Source: Diphasiastrum complanatum (Eukaryota; Streptophyta; Lycopodiopsida; Lycopodiales; Lycopodiaceae). Taken from it: a DNA stretch of 62,000 nt. How positions within the stretch are numbered: the first letter of the stretch is position 1; the number at the start of each line of letters is the position of its first letter. This document shows positions 60,230 to 62,000 of the stretch, in pieces. The stretch covers positions 64,358,152-64,420,151 of the forward strand of contig CM055097.1 in assembly GCA_029204225.1 (NCBI GenBank), in the 5' to 3' direction. The translations under genes were made by a program, and so were the position numbers. The notes below the pieces were generated by a model. That model was not told the DNA's origin. It worked only from the letters and a program-made list of their open reading frames with translations, and made no database searches.

Positions 60230-62000
60230 TGCGCAGTCTTGAAAACACGTAGAAAAGGGCAAAATAAAAAATGAAAGTAGTCTAAGTTCTCAAAATTTCC
60301 AAACTCAGTGAGAAATGCACTAAGGGTGCTCTCACGACTAGATCCGAAAGACGACACCATCGATCCCGGGCAAATATCGCTTCTGTGCGCGAGGTAAGCA
60401 AACATGAAAAAAATGATTTTTTAAAAATGCGCACATGAGCGATATGTACAAAAAAAGAACTTGGAATATCACACTTGTGCGCAAGTAGACCACTACCTAC
60501 ATGAGCACATACAAGTAGCGTGCACAAGAGCGATATATGCAAAAATCGAGAAAAAAAACAGGCGGTAGGCCAATTTTAGGACACCTATCCTTTCATGCAT
60601 TTATTAGGTCTATGCCACATGGCGTCTTCATGCAAAAGGTACAAATTACAGATTTATTTGGGCTGCCGTGTTTAAGAAACAAGTACGAAAATCTTTGGCT
60701 TGTACAGTCTCAACGAATGTGTTAGGGCAAATCCATGCCATTCTAGCATCAGAGACTATAACAACTCTTGCGCAAATTCATGCAATCCAAGAGTATTTTA
60801 AGCCAAAGACAAGTACGATTATATGTATTGGGTTAGTTCGATAAATGTTTGAAACTCCACCAGAAAAAAGAAAGAAATAAAGGAGAAGACTTCGTTTTAA
60901 AGAAGCTCGAATCATACATAGAATATTGCTTGTAAAGAAAACCTCTGTTTAAGTCGAGGTAGTAATACGTTTTGCTAACTCACGACAGAGCTCATACCTG
61001 GATGGTGGCGGAAGCACATTCTTGTGAAGATGCTGCCTAAAAATGCTATGCTATGTTGAATGACCCCCCAAAGAAAGAAAAAGTTTTCTTTTTTTTTTTG
61101 GGGTGGGAAACTTAAAATTCCTTGAATGGCTTAGATTAATGCACAAAATGGGGATCCTATCAAATTTTACTCTTCCTACCCTCTCTCCCTTTCTCTTCAA
61201 ATTGATCCACCTTCTCTCTACTGCGACCTTGGTTGGATCGGATTTTAAGAGTACTGTGAACAAAAAAGGAAGAGTATTCGTGAGGAAAAGCTCTACGATA
61301 TAACGTAAAATCTCCACTCTGTCTCTGGAGCATTAATCACTGATGCATTATTCATAAACAAATGAATGAGTTATGCTTGCTGTAAAAAGCTCACATACAT
61401 GAAAAATGCGGATTGGTTAGAGTGATCGGCTTTCATAGATATTGTAGTGCCTGAGCGCTGCCTCAGCACCACACGTGGGGTATCACTAAGGTATGATACT
61501 TTAGCTTATGGACAGCGAAGGTATACTTGATAATCGCTGATGAATGGTTAGTTCTGAGGGTATTTGGATAAAGCAATGGGCCGCTAGCCAGCGCTTTATT
61601 ATGAAGTGGTAGATCGCACTTCTACGTGCCTTCTGTAGCGCTTCAGTTGCTTACATGATTACGTAAAATGTTGCCCACCTAACATGCGGATTTCTGCTTT
61701 TGGGAATGCATGAGGGCTGCGGATCAATACACCATCGCTCTATGAGCGGATCTCTGATTTTGTGGATGTATAACACTGTTTTGGCTTAATATTACACACA
61801 GTTGGCCGCCCACCTTACTCTCATATTATCGAAAGATGTACATACTGACATTGATAAAAACTCAGATACGTAGTTGCTCATAAGAATTGTAACGTAATGT
61901 GGTTTCTTTAGTTATCATTGTGAATGGTTTTGATAAGCAATTTTAGTAATATCAACCTGAAAGTAATGATACCAAAACGATTGTACTGTCTAACGTGTCT
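60230..62000. other. No recognisable gene
   Basis: Short open frames only. Words such as GAGCGATAT/GCGCACATGAGCG repeat at 60425-60540. No tRNA-like fold or transposon domain could be identified. Confidence 0.4.

Noticed and set aside
61441-61830. Possible small RNA gene suggested by GC-rich words
   Set aside because: No cloverleaf, box A/B or other RNA-gene motif could be identified.

Overview
The window looks like nuclear DNA of a land plant with a large, repeat-rich genome. The evidence is nested Ty3/gypsy, Ty1/copia and CACTA-type transposons, tRNA-iMet primer-binding sites, long GA/CT microsatellites, GT-AG introns, and two recognisable plant housekeeping genes. I cannot assign the lineage (seed-free plant or gymnosperm are both possible). 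I see no rRNA, tRNA, CRISPR or prokaryotic features.

Layout: 0-5 kb holds a decayed minus-strand Ty3/gypsy element. 6.1-8 kb holds an intact, intronless gene for a seven-transmembrane GOST-family protein (GPR107/108-like) with a structured promoter. 8-12 kb shows no gene. 12-16 kb holds broken copia remnants, with segments inverted relative to each other. 16.1-32.1 kb is dominated by CACTA-like material: a three-exon TnpA-like gene with one nonsense codon (minus strand), a decayed tnp2 transposase (plus strand), and three clusters of a palindromic motif. A young copia-derived element (22728-27276) interrupts tnp2. 32.4-37.2 kb holds an LTR-like segment, an unexplained RG-rich stretch and a cluster of CGTTCCGGAACG-type repeats. 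39.5-42.2 kb holds a complete two-exon SKP1 gene on the minus strand with a 114-bp minisatellite in its leader region. 42.4-48.5 kb is mostly unannotatable. 48.5-54.06 kb is a second, very young LTR element with gag and a long ORF that is not a recognisable functional pol. 54.1-60.2 kb holds another LTR with PBS and a second copy of the gypsy family. 60.2-62 kb shows nothing I can name.

The two host genes belong to unrelated pathways: endomembrane trafficking (GOST) and SCF ubiquitin ligases (SKP1). Yet their upstream regions share a rigidly spaced composite motif of about 105 bp, once in front of GOST and twice in front of SKP1, always in the orientation of the gene. The other main observation is a pair of recent gag-bearing, pol-defective copia derivatives. 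Both have 5-bp target duplications, nearly identical LTRs and the same primer-binding site, which implies mobilisation by a partner not present here.
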